Assembly: GCF_011742875.1 (NCBI RefSeq)
Contig: NZ_JAAQTL010000001.1
Coordinates: 2,852,001-2,916,000 of the forward strand
Direction of reading: 5' to 3'
DNA from: Luteibacter yeojuensis
GTDB taxonomy: Bacteria > Pseudomonadota > Gammaproteobacteria > Xanthomonadales > Rhodanobacteraceae
Length of the DNA: 64,000 nt
Both the position numbers and the translations under genes were made by a program. Positions 35,114 to 44,064 of the stretch are shown one piece after another (positions within the stretch are counted from its first letter, which is position 1; every line of letters starts with the position of its first letter). Below the pieces are notes generated by a model, which was given only the letters and a program-made list of their open reading frames with translations, ran no database searches and was not told where the DNA came from.

Positions 35114-35659
35114 TTACCAGATCAGGTCGTCCGGGACGACGAACTGCTTGTAGTAGTCGTCCACCTCTTCCTCGGAGGCCGCCGGCCCGCCTTCCTTGCG
35201 CCCGTGATCGAGCACGATCGTCTCGGGCGAGCGGGCGTGGATCTTGTCGGCCGGCATTCGCGGGATCAGCTCGTAGCCGTCGCCGAGGCGTGCGACGACC
35301 AGGGCGCCCGTCGCCAGCTGCGACCGCAGGCTCTCGTTCACGAAGATGCTGGCGATCTTCTCGCCATCGGGGAAGCGATAGGCGATATCGCCGTCGCGCT
35401 TCACGCGGGTCGTTTCGACGATCTGGCGGACCTGGGCGCGGATCTCACGCGCGCGGGCTTCGGCATTGCGCTCCGCGGCCAGGGCGCGATCGCGCTCCGC
35501 GCGCTCGGCCTGCAGCCTGCGCGCATCCACCTGCTCTTCGGCGGGTGCCGCCGGCGCCTTGCCCTGGCGCTGTTTCGCCTGGTCGCGAACGATCTTGGCG
35601 GCCTTGTCCTTTTTGACCAGGCCGGCCTTGAGGAGCTGTTCCTGCAAGGGATTGCGCAT
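35114..35659 (-). CDS. DUF2058 family protein (YaiL-like)
   Basis: This 181-residue protein begins MRNPLQEQLLKAGLVKKDKA, the conserved opening of the DUF2058/YaiL family. It has a long charged helix in the middle (Arg/Ala/Glu-rich, residues about 45-90) and a C-terminal beta-rich domain (DGDIAYRFPDGEKIASIFV). Family members are small, nucleic-acid-associated proteins of unclear role. It diverges from the glycosidase-like gene at 35761. Confidence 0.82.
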   Translation of the reverse strand: MRNPLQEQLLKAGLVKKDKAAKIVRDQAKQRQGKAPAAPAEEQVDARRLQAERAERDRALAAERNAEARAREIRAQVRQIVETTRVKRDGDIAYRFPDGEKIASIFVNESLRSQLATGALVVARLGDGYELIPRMPADKIHARSPETIVLDHGRKEGGPAASEEEVDDYYKQFVVPDDLIW

Positions 35660-35760
35660 GGACGATGACTTCTTGCTGCGAAAGTCACGATTCTAACGCC
35701 GAAGGCTTGGTTACATCGCGTTACGTGCCTAGGCTTGAGGACCTCCCCGGAGGTAGAACC

Positions 35761-38700
35761 ATGCACGCCCGACCTTCCCTGCGCCCGGCACGGCTCGCCC
35801 TCGCGCTCGCCATGCTCCTCGCCACGCCCGCCTTCGCCGCCGATGGCCTGCCCCCGCGCAGCGCCTGGAAAGCCAGCAGCTCTTCCGAGCAGGTACCCGC
35901 GCTCGCCCCGGCGCATGCCATCGACGCGGACGAGACCACCCGTTGGGGCGGCGGCTTCAGCCCCGGCCAGTGGTTCCAGGTGGACCTGGGCAAGGTGGCG
36001 AAGGTCGGCGGCGTGCGGATCCATTGGGACAGCGGCTTCGCTGCCGCCTATTCGATCCAGACCTCGGTGGACGGGAAGGACTTCCATCCCGTCTACCGCG
36101 TGACCGATGCCCCCGGCGGCACCGAGTACCTGGTCTTCCCGGCGACCGATGCGCGCTACGTGAGGCTCGCCGCGCCCGCACGCACCGCGGACTGGGGTGT
36201 TTCGGTGTTCGAGTTCGATCCCCTCGCCGCCAACGAAGCGGCGCGAATCTCCGGATTGGGCGACAAGGGCGACGGCGCCTCGCTCTGGGCCGACGGCAGC
36301 GCGCGCGACCTCGTCGGCAAGGGCCCCCTCGGTAGCCGCCAGCTGGATATCGCCCTTCCCAGGGCGCTCGATATCGCCGGCATCGAGGTCACCTGGGCCG
36401 GTCCGCGCGACGGCGCCACACTGGAAGCACGCGATGCGAACGGCCGGTGGAGCACGGTCGACAGCGACCCGGGGAGCCTTGGCGACACGTCTTACCTCGC
36501 CGCGCGCAAGGCGGCCGAGACAACCGCGCTACGCCTCGTCGTCGGCACGCAGGACGGCGCCACGCCGAGGATCGGGCGCCTGCGCCTCCTCGGTCCCTCG
36601 CGCGCGATGACCGCGATGAAGCGTTACCAGATCGCGGCTTCGCGGGCGAACGCCGAACTCTTCCCGTCGTCCCTGCACATGCGGCAGGTGTACTGGACCG
36701 CCGTGGGCGTACCGGCCGGCCTGCAGAAATCCATCTTCGACGAATACGGGAACATCGAGCCATTCAAGGGCGGACCGCAGGTCCAGGCGATCTGGCGCGA
36801 CGCGTCCGGACGTACCGCCGTCTCCGACAACGTCGAGCGCACGCATGCGCTGCGCGACCGTTGGAAGCCGATCCCTTCGGTGGGCTGGACGGTGCAGCCG
36901 GGCCTCGCGATGAACAGCGAGGCGGTCGCCGTGCAGGGCGACGGCCAACCTGTCGTGCTGCTGCGTCATCGTCTGCGCAACGAGGGAACGACCACGGTCG
37001 ATGGCACGCTGTCGCTCGTCGTGCGGCCCATTCAGGTCAATCCGCCGTGGCAGAACGGCGGCCCCTCGCCCATCCACGATATCGCCATCGCCGGCGACCC
37101 GGCGCGAACCGACGTACGCGTGGAAGGTCGCACGCTGCTGTCCTCGTTGACGCGGGTGGATGCGGCCGGCGCCGCGCCCTTCGGGGCGCATGGCGAGACC
37201 GAGGTCACCGCCCAGGTCGCCGCGGGCACCGTGCCGTCGACGCGCGAAGCCCATGACGACGACGGCCTCGCCGCCGGCGTGCTGGACTACCGCGTGCACC
37301 TCGCGCCCGGCGACCAGCGTGACATCGTCGTGGCCTTTCCCCTCGGCAATGCCCCCGCCGACGCGCATGGCCACTTGCCGGAACCGCCCGCCGTCGATCG
37401 CCGCACCCTGACCGCCGACGGCTATGGGAAGATCGTCGCCCAGGTATCCGACGAGTGGCAGAAGCGCCTCGGCGGCGTGGGGCTTTCCCTTCCCGATACC
37501 TCGCTCGTCGACATCCTGCGCTCGCAAGCGGCGTACATGCTGGTGAACCAGACCGGCCACGCCATGCAGGCCGGTCCGCGCAACTACAACCGGTCCTTCA
37601 TCCGCGACGGTGCGGCCACCGCGTCGATCCTGCTGCGCATGGGCGAAGTGAAGACGGCGCGCGATTACCTGGACTGGTACGCCGCGCATGCCGTGCACGA
37701 GAACGGGCTGGTATCGCCGATCCTCAATGCGGATGGGAGCGTCAATCGCGGCTTCGGTTCCGACATCGAATACGACAGCCAGGGCGAATTCATCAACCTG
37801 GTGGCGGATGTGGCGCGCTTCGGCGGCGGCCCGGACAGCGTGAAGGATTATCTGCCGAAGGTGCGCGCCGCCATGCGCTTCATGCAGGAACTGCGCGAGC
37901 GCACGATGGTACCGGGCTATCTGTCCAACCTGCCGGCGCCGGAGCGTTTCCACGGCATCATCGCGCCGTCGATCAGCCATGAAGGCTATTCCAGCCCTAC
38001 GCATAGCTACTGGGACGATTTCTGGGCGTTGAAGGGCTGGCACGACGGCGCGTGGCTCGCGGACCAATGGGGCGACAAGCCGCTTGCCGCGTACGCGCGC
38101 GAACAATACGCGGCGCTGCGCGAATCGATGCGCCGGTCGATCCTCGCCACCATGGCATGGAAAGGCTCCGACGTGATTCCCGCGGCGGCGGACCTCGGCG
38201 ACGGCGATCCCACGAGCATCTCCATCGGGCTCGATCCCGCCGGGCAGATGGACATCCTGCCGCACGACGCCCTGGTCCACACCTTCGACCGTTACCTCGC
38301 CGACGTGCGCAAGCGTGAGAGACCGGGCGAACTGTTCGCGTATACGCCCTACGAGCTGCGCAACGTCCTCACGTACGTGCGCCTCGACCGCCCGGACGAC
38401 GCCGCGGAACTGCTGGCCGACGTGGTGCGCGACCGGCGCCCGCCCGAGTGGAACATGTGGGCCGAAGTGGTGCATTCGCGCCTGCGGCATCCGGGGTACC
38501 TGGGCGACATGCCGCATACATGGATCGGCTCCGAGTACGCGCGGACGATCTTCGGCATGCTGATGCGCGAGGCCGACGACGGCCTCTACCTGTTGCCCGG
38601 CGCGCCGGCGTCGTGGGTCGCCGGCAAGGGCCTCTCGGTGACGCGGCTGCCGGTCGCGTACGGATCGCTGAGCATGCGCGCGCGACGCGAGGGCAACCGG

Positions 38701-38871
38701 TTCACCGTGACGCTGGACAAGGGGATTCGCGCGGGAACGCCGGTTCGGGTGTTCTGGCCGGATCGGATGAAGCCTGCGCGGGTGATGGTGGATGGAAAGG
38801 CCGTGGAGCGATGGGATTCGGATGGCGTGAGGCTGGCGAAACCGTTCCGCACGCTCGTTGCCGACTACTGA
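35761..38871 (+). CDS. secreted discoidin-domain, six-hairpin glycosidase-like protein
   Basis: GGAGG at ideal spacing fixes the ATG at 35761. The 1036-residue protein has a signal peptide (cleavage after PAFAA, about residue 27). An F5/8 type C (discoidin) carbohydrate-binding domain covers residues about 28-160, with a second beta domain to 280. A beta-sandwich region follows to about 570, then an (alpha/alpha)6-type catalytic-looking half with NYNRSFIRDGAATASILLRM, YDSQGEFINLVADVARFGG and HSYWDDFWALKGWHDG. This layout resembles glucoamylase/trehalase-clan or rhamnosidase-like hydrolases, with Asp/Glu residues in those motifs as candidate catalysts. The substrate is unknown; export suggests an external polysaccharide. 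It is monocistronic. Confidence 0.72.
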   Translation: MHARPSLRPARLALALAMLLATPAFAADGLPPRSAWKASSSSEQVPALAPAHAIDADETTRWGGGFSPGQWFQVDLGKVAKVGGVRIHWDSGFAAAYSIQTSVDGKDFHPVYRVTDAPGGTEYLVFPATDARYVRLAAPARTADWGVSVFEFDPLAANEAARISGLGDKGDGASLWADGSARDLVGKGPLGSRQLDIALPRALDIAGIEVTWAGPRDGATLEARDANGRWSTVDSDPGSLGDTSYLAARKAAETTALRLVVGTQDGATPRIGRLRLLGPSRAMTAMKRYQIAASRANAELFPSSLHMRQVYWTAVGVPAGLQKSIFDEYGNIEPFKGGPQVQAIWRDASGRTAVSDNVERTHALRDRWKPIPSVGWTVQPGLAMNSEAVAVQGDGQPVVLLRHRLRNEGTTTVDGTLSLVVRPIQVNPPWQNGGPSPIHDIAIAGDPARTDVRVEGRTLLSSLTRVDAAGAAPFGAHGETEVTAQVAAGTVPSTREAHDDDGLAAGVLDYRVHLAPGDQRDIVVAFPLGNAPADAHGHLPEPPAVDRRTLTADGYGKIVAQVSDEWQKRLGGVGLSLPDTSLVDILRSQAAYMLVNQTGHAMQAGPRNYNRSFIRDGAATASILLRMGEVKTARDYLDWYAAHAVHENGLVSPILNADGSVNRGFGSDIEYDSQGEFINLVADVARFGGGPDSVKDYLPKVRAAMRFMQELRERTMVPGYLSNLPAPERFHGIIAPSISHEGYSSPTHSYWDDFWALKGWHDGAWLADQWGDKPLAAYAREQYAALRESMRRSILATMAWKGSDVIPAAADLGDGDPTSISIGLDPAGQMDILPHDALVHTFDRYLADVRKRERPGELFAYTPYELRNVLTYVRLDRPDDAAELLADVVRDRRPPEWNMWAEVVHSRLRHPGYLGDMPHTWIGSEYARTIFGMLMREADDGLYLLPGAPASWVAGKGLSVTRLPVAYGSLSMRARREGNRFTVTLDKGIRAGTPVRVFWPDRMKPARVMVDGKAVERWDSDGVRLAKPFRTLVADY

Positions 38872-38881
38872 GCGCGAGCCG

Positions 38882-39508
38882 CTAGCGGATGCCCAGCACG
38901 CGCAGGCGGTCCACCAGCACGGCGGCCATGCGCTTCGCGGGATAACCGCGGGAATCCGCCGTATACCGCATCAAGCCGACGGCCACCGGCGAGGAATCGC
39001 CGGTGGTCTCCACCTGCCAGTGCAGCACGCCATGGGCGACACCCGTGGCGCGATCGATGCTCTGGCGCAGAGGCAGGATGACTAGGCGATGCGTCGCCCC
39101 CGCCGAGGATTCCTCGGCGTTATGTACCGCAAGCACCTCGCGCTCGGGCAGCGCGGTACTGTGGCGGCTGCCCGCCGCGTCGGTCACCGTCACCTCGACG
39201 GCGAGGCCGTGGCGACGCACGAGCTCCTCGACATCAGCCACGTCCGCGTCCATCTTTTCCGCGCCCAAGCGTTCGGCAATGGCCCGGTCAAGCTTCCGCG
39301 CGCCCGCGTACAGACCCTCCGAGCCCATCGCGTGCAGGGGCGCGAAGGAGTAGACCTGCATCTTGCCCACGGTGATGTCGCCGCTCGCATCCACGCGTTT
39401 GCCGACGCTCGCCACGGGTGCGCACGCCGCCAGCCAGAGGGCAGGCAGCACGACGCCAAGGCATGGCATGAGCGCGCGACGGGCACGGGATACGAACGTG
39501 GTACTCAT
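38882..39508 (-). CDS. lipoprotein at the end of the fimbrial/T4SS operon
   Basis: This 208-residue protein has a signal sequence with lipobox-like ALWLAAC (Cys near 29). A mature domain follows, rich in beta segments and paired helices (MGSEGLYAGARKLDRAIAERL, ADVADVEELVRRHGLAVEVTV). The ATG overlaps the stop of the fimbrial adhesin by 4 bp, so it is translationally coupled to that gene. It resembles no standard pilus subunit, chaperone or Trb protein. An accessory role in adhesin assembly or anchoring is inferred only from coupling. Confidence 0.65.
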   Translation of the reverse strand: MSTTFVSRARRALMPCLGVVLPALWLAACAPVASVGKRVDASGDITVGKMQVYSFAPLHAMGSEGLYAGARKLDRAIAERLGAEKMDADVADVEELVRRHGLAVEVTVTDAAGSRHSTALPEREVLAVHNAEESSAGATHRLVILPLRQSIDRATGVAHGVLHWQVETTGDSSPVAVGLMRYTADSRGYPAKRMAAVLVDRLRVLGIR

Positions 39509-40491
39509 CTGAAGTCGACCAGCACCGTGACCGGACGGCTGAATTCACCGGCACCGACGGGTTGCTTCGTGCCGCGCATCCGCGCGTTGAAGACGAAATC
39601 CTCGCCTGTGCCGAGGGCGTTGAAATCGACGGGCACGCCCGGCCTGATCGTATTCTTCCTGGTATCCGCGATCTCGAGGGCGACGTTCTGCGGCCCGCGG
39701 GGAATGGAGAAGAGCTGGGCCGCGTCGGGGTCCGCATCCGAAGGCGCGCCGAACGTGAAGCTGGCGATCATGCCCACGGGCTCAAGGCATTCCTGCACCG
39801 TGAGGCGAAATGACGTCCAGGGCGTGGCCCTGTCCGGGTTGTCGAAGTCGCCCACATGAGCCTGGCCGAGATCCACGTCCTGGTTGATGCTTTCCGGCGT
39901 AATAGTGCAAGCCGGACGCCTGAAGATCAGATTGAAGATCTCCATCGAGCGGAACACCACCAACCCACCTCCCGTCCGGTCGACGTTGGACTGGGCGATC
40001 GCGCCGGCGTCCACGTTGCCGAATTCGACACGACCGGGCATCCGGTAGATTTCATAGCCGACGACATCGCCATCGCTGCGCACGGTGTCGCCTGCATTGA
40101 AGCTACGAGTGAAGTCGTGCGGGAAGTATCTTTTCGGGCCAGTGCCGCTTTCCTGGAGGAACAGGCGTATGCCGAAACCGGAAGGCCTTCCTCCCACGGT
40201 CAACGGAAGCAGGCCGTCGGCGGGGTTACCTGCCTGCCAGCGACCGCGAAACGCCGCCGTTCCCGCATCGCACGTCAGCAGGAGCTTACCCTCTCCCGCC
40301 GCGCTCCCCTCGCGAACCATGGTGCCCACGGGTATGGCGTTATGAACGTCCACATAGGTCGTCTGCCCGATATGGTACGTGGCGAGATTGTTCATCGTGC
40401 AGCCGGCGAATGCCGGCGCGGCGTGGAATCCGGCCAACAGGACGGAGCAACCGATTGCCCGGCGAAGGAAAAGTCCGGTTTTCTGTTTCAT
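39505..40491 (-). CDS. two-domain fimbrial tip adhesin
   Basis: AGAGG upstream supports the ATG at 40491. The 328-residue protein has a signal peptide (cleavage near FHAAPAFA, residue 29) and an N-terminal receptor-binding-type domain (residues 30-195). A C-terminal pilin domain begins at about 205 (FRRPACTITPESINQDVDLG) with a Cys pair (CTIT and VQECLEP). It ends SRPVTVLVDFR, the strand used for donor complementation. This is the FimH/adhesin format of chaperone-usher pili. Its chaperone and usher are not adjacent: they lie 12 kb upstream on the same strand, beyond the trb genes. Confidence 0.78.
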   Translation of the reverse strand: MKQKTGLFLRRAIGCSVLLAGFHAAPAFAGCTMNNLATYHIGQTTYVDVHNAIPVGTMVREGSAAGEGKLLLTCDAGTAAFRGRWQAGNPADGLLPLTVGGRPSGFGIRLFLQESGTGPKRYFPHDFTRSFNAGDTVRSDGDVVGYEIYRMPGRVEFGNVDAGAIAQSNVDRTGGGLVVFRSMEIFNLIFRRPACTITPESINQDVDLGQAHVGDFDNPDRATPWTSFRLTVQECLEPVGMIASFTFGAPSDADPDAAQLFSIPRGPQNVALEIADTRKNTIRPGVPVDFNALGTGEDFVFNARMRGTKQPVGAGEFSRPVTVLVDFR

Positions 40492-40495
40492 CAAA

Positions 40496-40972
40496 TTACC
40501 TCTTTCCGTAAGGAGTGACATCCACGACGGCGTCGTGGGTCGGGAAGTGACTGTCCAGCCACAGGGTCCAGCGCGAGGCGCGGCGGATAAGGTCGGTGCG
40601 GTAACGGGCGTTGATGTGCGGCGTGCGCGAGTGGTAGTTGGAGGCGCGCGTCCATACGTCCCCAACGTCGTTGCGCAGGTGGCCGCGTATACGCCACGCC
40701 GCGAGCATGAAGGGATAGCACCCAGGTGCGGCGACATCGGCTGCCGTGATCCCGTAACGGCCCAGATCGCGCAGGTAGGTCGTATTGAACTGCAACGAGC
40801 CGACGTCGAAGCTGCCGTTTTCGTTACGCACCCATTGGCCGGGCTTGCCGGCTTCCTTTTCGGCTACCGCGAGAAGGATGTTCGCGGGGACGTCGTAGGC
40901 AAGCGCGGCACCTAGGGAGCAAGTCACCATTTCCTGGCGGGCAGGGGGAATGTCCGGAAGAACGTCCATCAT
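40496..40972 (-). CDS. trbN: TrbN/VirB1-like lytic transglycosylase
   Basis: This 158-residue protein has the lysozyme-like SLT fold of conjugation transglycosylases: YDVPANILLAVAEKEAG with the likely catalytic Glu40, then NGSFDVGSLQFNTTYLRDLG. It locally opens peptidoglycan for the secretion channel. It starts by overlapping the trbL stop and ends only 4 bp before the fimbrial adhesin ATG, which places that adhesin within the same transcription unit. The N-terminus shows no clear signal peptide, which is odd for a periplasmic enzyme; export may need the T4SS itself. Confidence 0.8.
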   Translation of the reverse strand: MMDVLPDIPPARQEMVTCSLGAALAYDVPANILLAVAEKEAGKPGQWVRNENGSFDVGSLQFNTTYLRDLGRYGITAADVAAPGCYPFMLAAWRIRGHLRNDVGDVWTRASNYHSRTPHINARYRTDLIRRASRWTLWLDSHFPTHDAVVDVTPYGKR

Positions 40973-43900
40973 GCCGGCTCTCCGGAGGGGGGCTTGTCGT
41001 CCTGCATCGACAGGCGACCGTCCGGTGGCACGGCATCCAGCGGCAGCGACAACGGTGACGTCGATTGTTCGTCGCCACGGCTGCGCAGATGGGGTTTGCC
41101 GGGCCTCTGTCGCGGCGAGTCCGGCTCACTCGCTTCCGGCATGCCGGTATGCTCATCGTGCACACCTGTGACCGGCGTCGCGGGAAGTACCGCTGCACCG
41201 GGAAGCACGTCTACGCCTTCATCTCGGACGGAAGCGACCGGCTTCATGTCGCCCTGAATGACAGTGCCGATCGGCGGCGACGTCGAAGCTACCATCGCGC
41301 TCTGCCTCGCATCATTACTTCGTCCCTGAACATGCCCGTCATTGGTTGCCCCAGGTCTGGCCGTATGCCGATGCTCGATGGGACTCCACATCGCGTCGAT
41401 TGCGTCGTGCGCGGTCGATCCGGACGAGGGGAAGCCGGAAGTATCTCGTGGAGTTGTCGCGAGCTCGGCCCCCGATGCATCGACGAGTGTTTCTCGCTGT
41501 CCCTCGGAAACCTGTCCGGCGACGCACGAGGTGCCGGTATCGAGGTCTTGCCCACTATCCGCCAAGCGTGCGCTCTTGCCGGTCACATCCTCCGTTTTTG
41601 TCGGCATGGATGCCGTAGCTTGGCGAGGCTGCGCGTTAGCCTGGGTCGCCTCGTTGGACACCATATCGGCCATGCCGCCCTCCGTCATACCGTTCGAAAG
41701 ATGGTGGGATGCCGATATGTCCAAGGCCCCCGCTGGGGAAAGGTGCGACGTGGGCAGGTTCATGGTGTTCTCTGGCGCCGACGTGCTGATATGGAGACCC
41801 GTCTTCGCATCGTCGGGCGTCGTGTCCTGACGTGCGTTATCCGCCTGCTCGTCGATGCGCGGCATCTCGACAGCACCTGCTGGGGAAAGGTGCGACGCGG
41901 ACAAGCTCACGGTGTTCTCTGGCGCCGACGTGCTGGCATGGAAACCCGTCTTCGCATCGTCGAGCGTCGTGTCCTGACGTGCACTACCCACCTGCTCGTC
42001 GATGCGTGGCATGTCGACGGCACCTGCTGGGAAAAGTTGCGACATGGACAGATTCACGGTGCCCTCAGGCACCGACGCGCCGGTGTAAAGACCCGTCCTT
42101 CCATCGTCAAGCGTGGTGCCCTGACGTGCGTTATCTACCTGCTCGTCGATGCGCGGCATGTCGACGGCACCTGCTGGGGAAAGGTGCGACGCGGACAGGC
42201 TCACGGTGTCATCGGGCGCCGGCGTGCCGGCGTGAAGACCCATCCGTCCATCGTCGAGCGTCGTGTCCTGACGTGCGTTATCTATCTGCTCGTCGATGCG
42301 CGGCATCTCGACAGCACCTGCTGGGGAAAGGTGCGACGTGGACAGGTCCATGGTTTCCTCGGGCGCCGACGTGCTGATATGGAGACCCGTCTTCGCATCG
42401 TCGGGCATCGTGTCCTGACGTGCGCTACCAACCTGTTCGCTGATGCGCGGCATGTCGAGCGGCTCCTTGCCTCCTTCGATAGCGGCCATGACGGACTCGT
42501 GCTGTCGCGCGACCTCTTCGTCGGCAACGGGACGCAACCGGCTGTAGGTGTGATTGGTTCCATTTGCTTGCGGCGCATCGACATATTGTCCGGCCGCCAC
42601 TCCAGCAAATGACGGCTCCAACCGCCCCTGACTCGCGGTATTGGCATGTCGTACCAGATGCGCTCCCGGCTCAGCGGTGGCCGAGGGCACCGCACTCGCC
42701 GGACCGGTATCCACACCGGCCACATGCGACGAATCGCGCACCAATGTCGAGCTGACGAAGCGACTGGGCAGGTCCTCTCCGGCTCCCTGTGTCCTACTGA
42801 ACACACTGCCGCCACCCGGTGCCCTATGCGGGTCCTGCGATCGGGTAACGCCAAACGGATCGGAGCTCCCCGTGGCGTGGAACGGATCGCTCATACCGCC
42901 GGAGGTGATCGCGGACCGATGCACAGCATCCATCACAGAATCTGTACGGTAAGAAGTCGTCGCCTCCGACGCGGAACCTCTCGAAGGGCTGCCACCGTCA
43001 GGAAATCGACCCGCAGCAGCGGCCATCACGGAACTGCTCGCGGCGCCGATCGCGGTACCCGCCGCACTCGCCGAACCCGCATACAATCCCAGGGTCGACC
43101 CCGTCACCAATGTATAGATGAGCTGAGGAAGCTTGAGCGAAAGGATCACCATCAGGATCGACACGGCAAGCATGAGACCGAGATACGGGAAGGTGACAAG
43201 TGTGTCGCTCACCGAGGGGCTCTTGTACTTGAGCTCGGTCAGAAGCTTTGCCGCAATCTTGCCTATGAAGCTGAGCACGAGCAGCGCGGCGCCTACGGCG
43301 ACCACGTGCTTGTAGAAATTGATCGCGATGGGAGAGGTCCAACGAGCGCCGCCGAATCCAAGCAAGAAAATTCCCGCATAGCCAAGCACCCAGGCCATCA
43401 CCAGCGCGAGCAGAAACTGCGCCGCGAGGACGGCGCATATACACAGGATGGCAAGCCCCATAAGTCCGGTCAGCAGTCGATCTGCATCGCTACCCTCCCC
43501 CGCCTCCATGACCACCGCATAGAACACGGTCAGGCCGCGTGACATGACGTCATTTCCCTTGCTGACAATCAACTCGGTAGACGGGTTGGAAGCGTCATCG
43601 TTGGCCATCTGCAGGAACGACGCGGTGATGTCTTCGACGAAACCGCCGCCACCCTGGTGCGTACTGGCGTTGACAAGAAGCCAATAGAACGTGCCGCTGA
43701 CGATGATGAAGCGCAGAAGCTCCATCAGGAGTTCGCCGATATCCTGTCGCAGGATAAGCGCAGCCATGGTCCAGACTAAGCTGATCGCAGCGAGCGAAAC
43801 AAAAAGCGACTTAGCCGCCGTCAGAATCGTGTCGCTGAGACTACTCGACGTGAACATCCTCATGGCATGCCCGACCACGTCGCGCGTGTCCACGAATTCA

Positions 43901-43977
43901 TCGGCGCTGGCGACCGGCAGAACGAAAAGCCAGAGAATCGTGGCCAGAGCTACCCGTATGCGGAGAGATAGATACAT
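40969..43977 (-). CDS. trbL: TrbL/VirB6-like polytopic channel protein with repeat-bearing tail
   Basis: This 1002-residue protein has a signal-like first helix (cleavage near PVASA, residue 24). About seven membrane helices lie between residues 50 and 310, including the TrbL signature GFGGARWTSPIAINFYKHV near 215. TrbL and VirB6 form the inner-membrane pore of the secretion channel. The remaining 690 residues are hydrophilic and Ser/Thr/Asp/Pro-rich, far longer than the usual TrbL tail. Residues 509-753 are five tandem 49-residue repeats. The stop overlaps trbN. The tail is probably periplasmic or exposed to the cytoplasm and could bind partners or be processed. Confidence 0.88.
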   Translation of the reverse strand: MYLSLRIRVALATILWLFVLPVASADEFVDTRDVVGHAMRMFTSSSLSDTILTAAKSLFVSLAAISLVWTMAALILRQDIGELLMELLRFIIVSGTFYWLLVNASTHQGGGGFVEDITASFLQMANDDASNPSTELIVSKGNDVMSRGLTVFYAVVMEAGEGSDADRLLTGLMGLAILCICAVLAAQFLLALVMAWVLGYAGIFLLGFGGARWTSPIAINFYKHVVAVGAALLVLSFIGKIAAKLLTELKYKSPSVSDTLVTFPYLGLMLAVSILMVILSLKLPQLIYTLVTGSTLGLYAGSASAAGTAIGAASSSVMAAAAGRFPDGGSPSRGSASEATTSYRTDSVMDAVHRSAITSGGMSDPFHATGSSDPFGVTRSQDPHRAPGGGSVFSRTQGAGEDLPSRFVSSTLVRDSSHVAGVDTGPASAVPSATAEPGAHLVRHANTASQGRLEPSFAGVAAGQYVDAPQANGTNHTYSRLRPVADEEVARQHESVMAAIEGGKEPLDMPRISEQVGSARQDTMPDDAKTGLHISTSAPEETMDLSTSHLSPAGAVEMPRIDEQIDNARQDTTLDDGRMGLHAGTPAPDDTVSLSASHLSPAGAVDMPRIDEQVDNARQGTTLDDGRTGLYTGASVPEGTVNLSMSQLFPAGAVDMPRIDEQVGSARQDTTLDDAKTGFHASTSAPENTVSLSASHLSPAGAVEMPRIDEQADNARQDTTPDDAKTGLHISTSAPENTMNLPTSHLSPAGALDISASHHLSNGMTEGGMADMVSNEATQANAQPRQATASMPTKTEDVTGKSARLADSGQDLDTGTSCVAGQVSEGQRETLVDASGAELATTPRDTSGFPSSGSTAHDAIDAMWSPIEHRHTARPGATNDGHVQGRSNDARQSAMVASTSPPIGTVIQGDMKPVASVRDEGVDVLPGAAVLPATPVTGVHDEHTGMPEASEPDSPRQRPGKPHLRSRGDEQSTSPLSLPLDAVPPDGRLSMQDDKPPSGEPA
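41719..42453 (-). repeat. five tandem 147-bp repeats inside trbL
   Basis: Five in-frame copies of a 49-codon unit run without gaps over residues 509-753 of TrbL. Each begins MPRI(D/S)EQ, passes through NARQDTT, DD and TGLH, and ends with LSPAGAV(D/E). Copies differ at about a quarter of positions, often by single bases. The first (MPRISEQVGSARQ) and last (ending AGALD) are the most diverged. The exact 147-bp period makes the array prone to expansion and contraction. Confidence 0.92.
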
Positions 43978-44064
43978 GTTTGCAGCCGGAAAAATTGGGT
44001 CTCGTGGAGGTCTATCGCCTATGGCCGAGAGATCGAGCGGCGCCTGCCCGCGCCGCTCCCGGGA

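Noticed and set aside
41719..42453. Possible CRISPR array
   Set aside because: Repeats are contiguous, 147 bp long, in frame and coding; there are no unique spacers and no cas genes.
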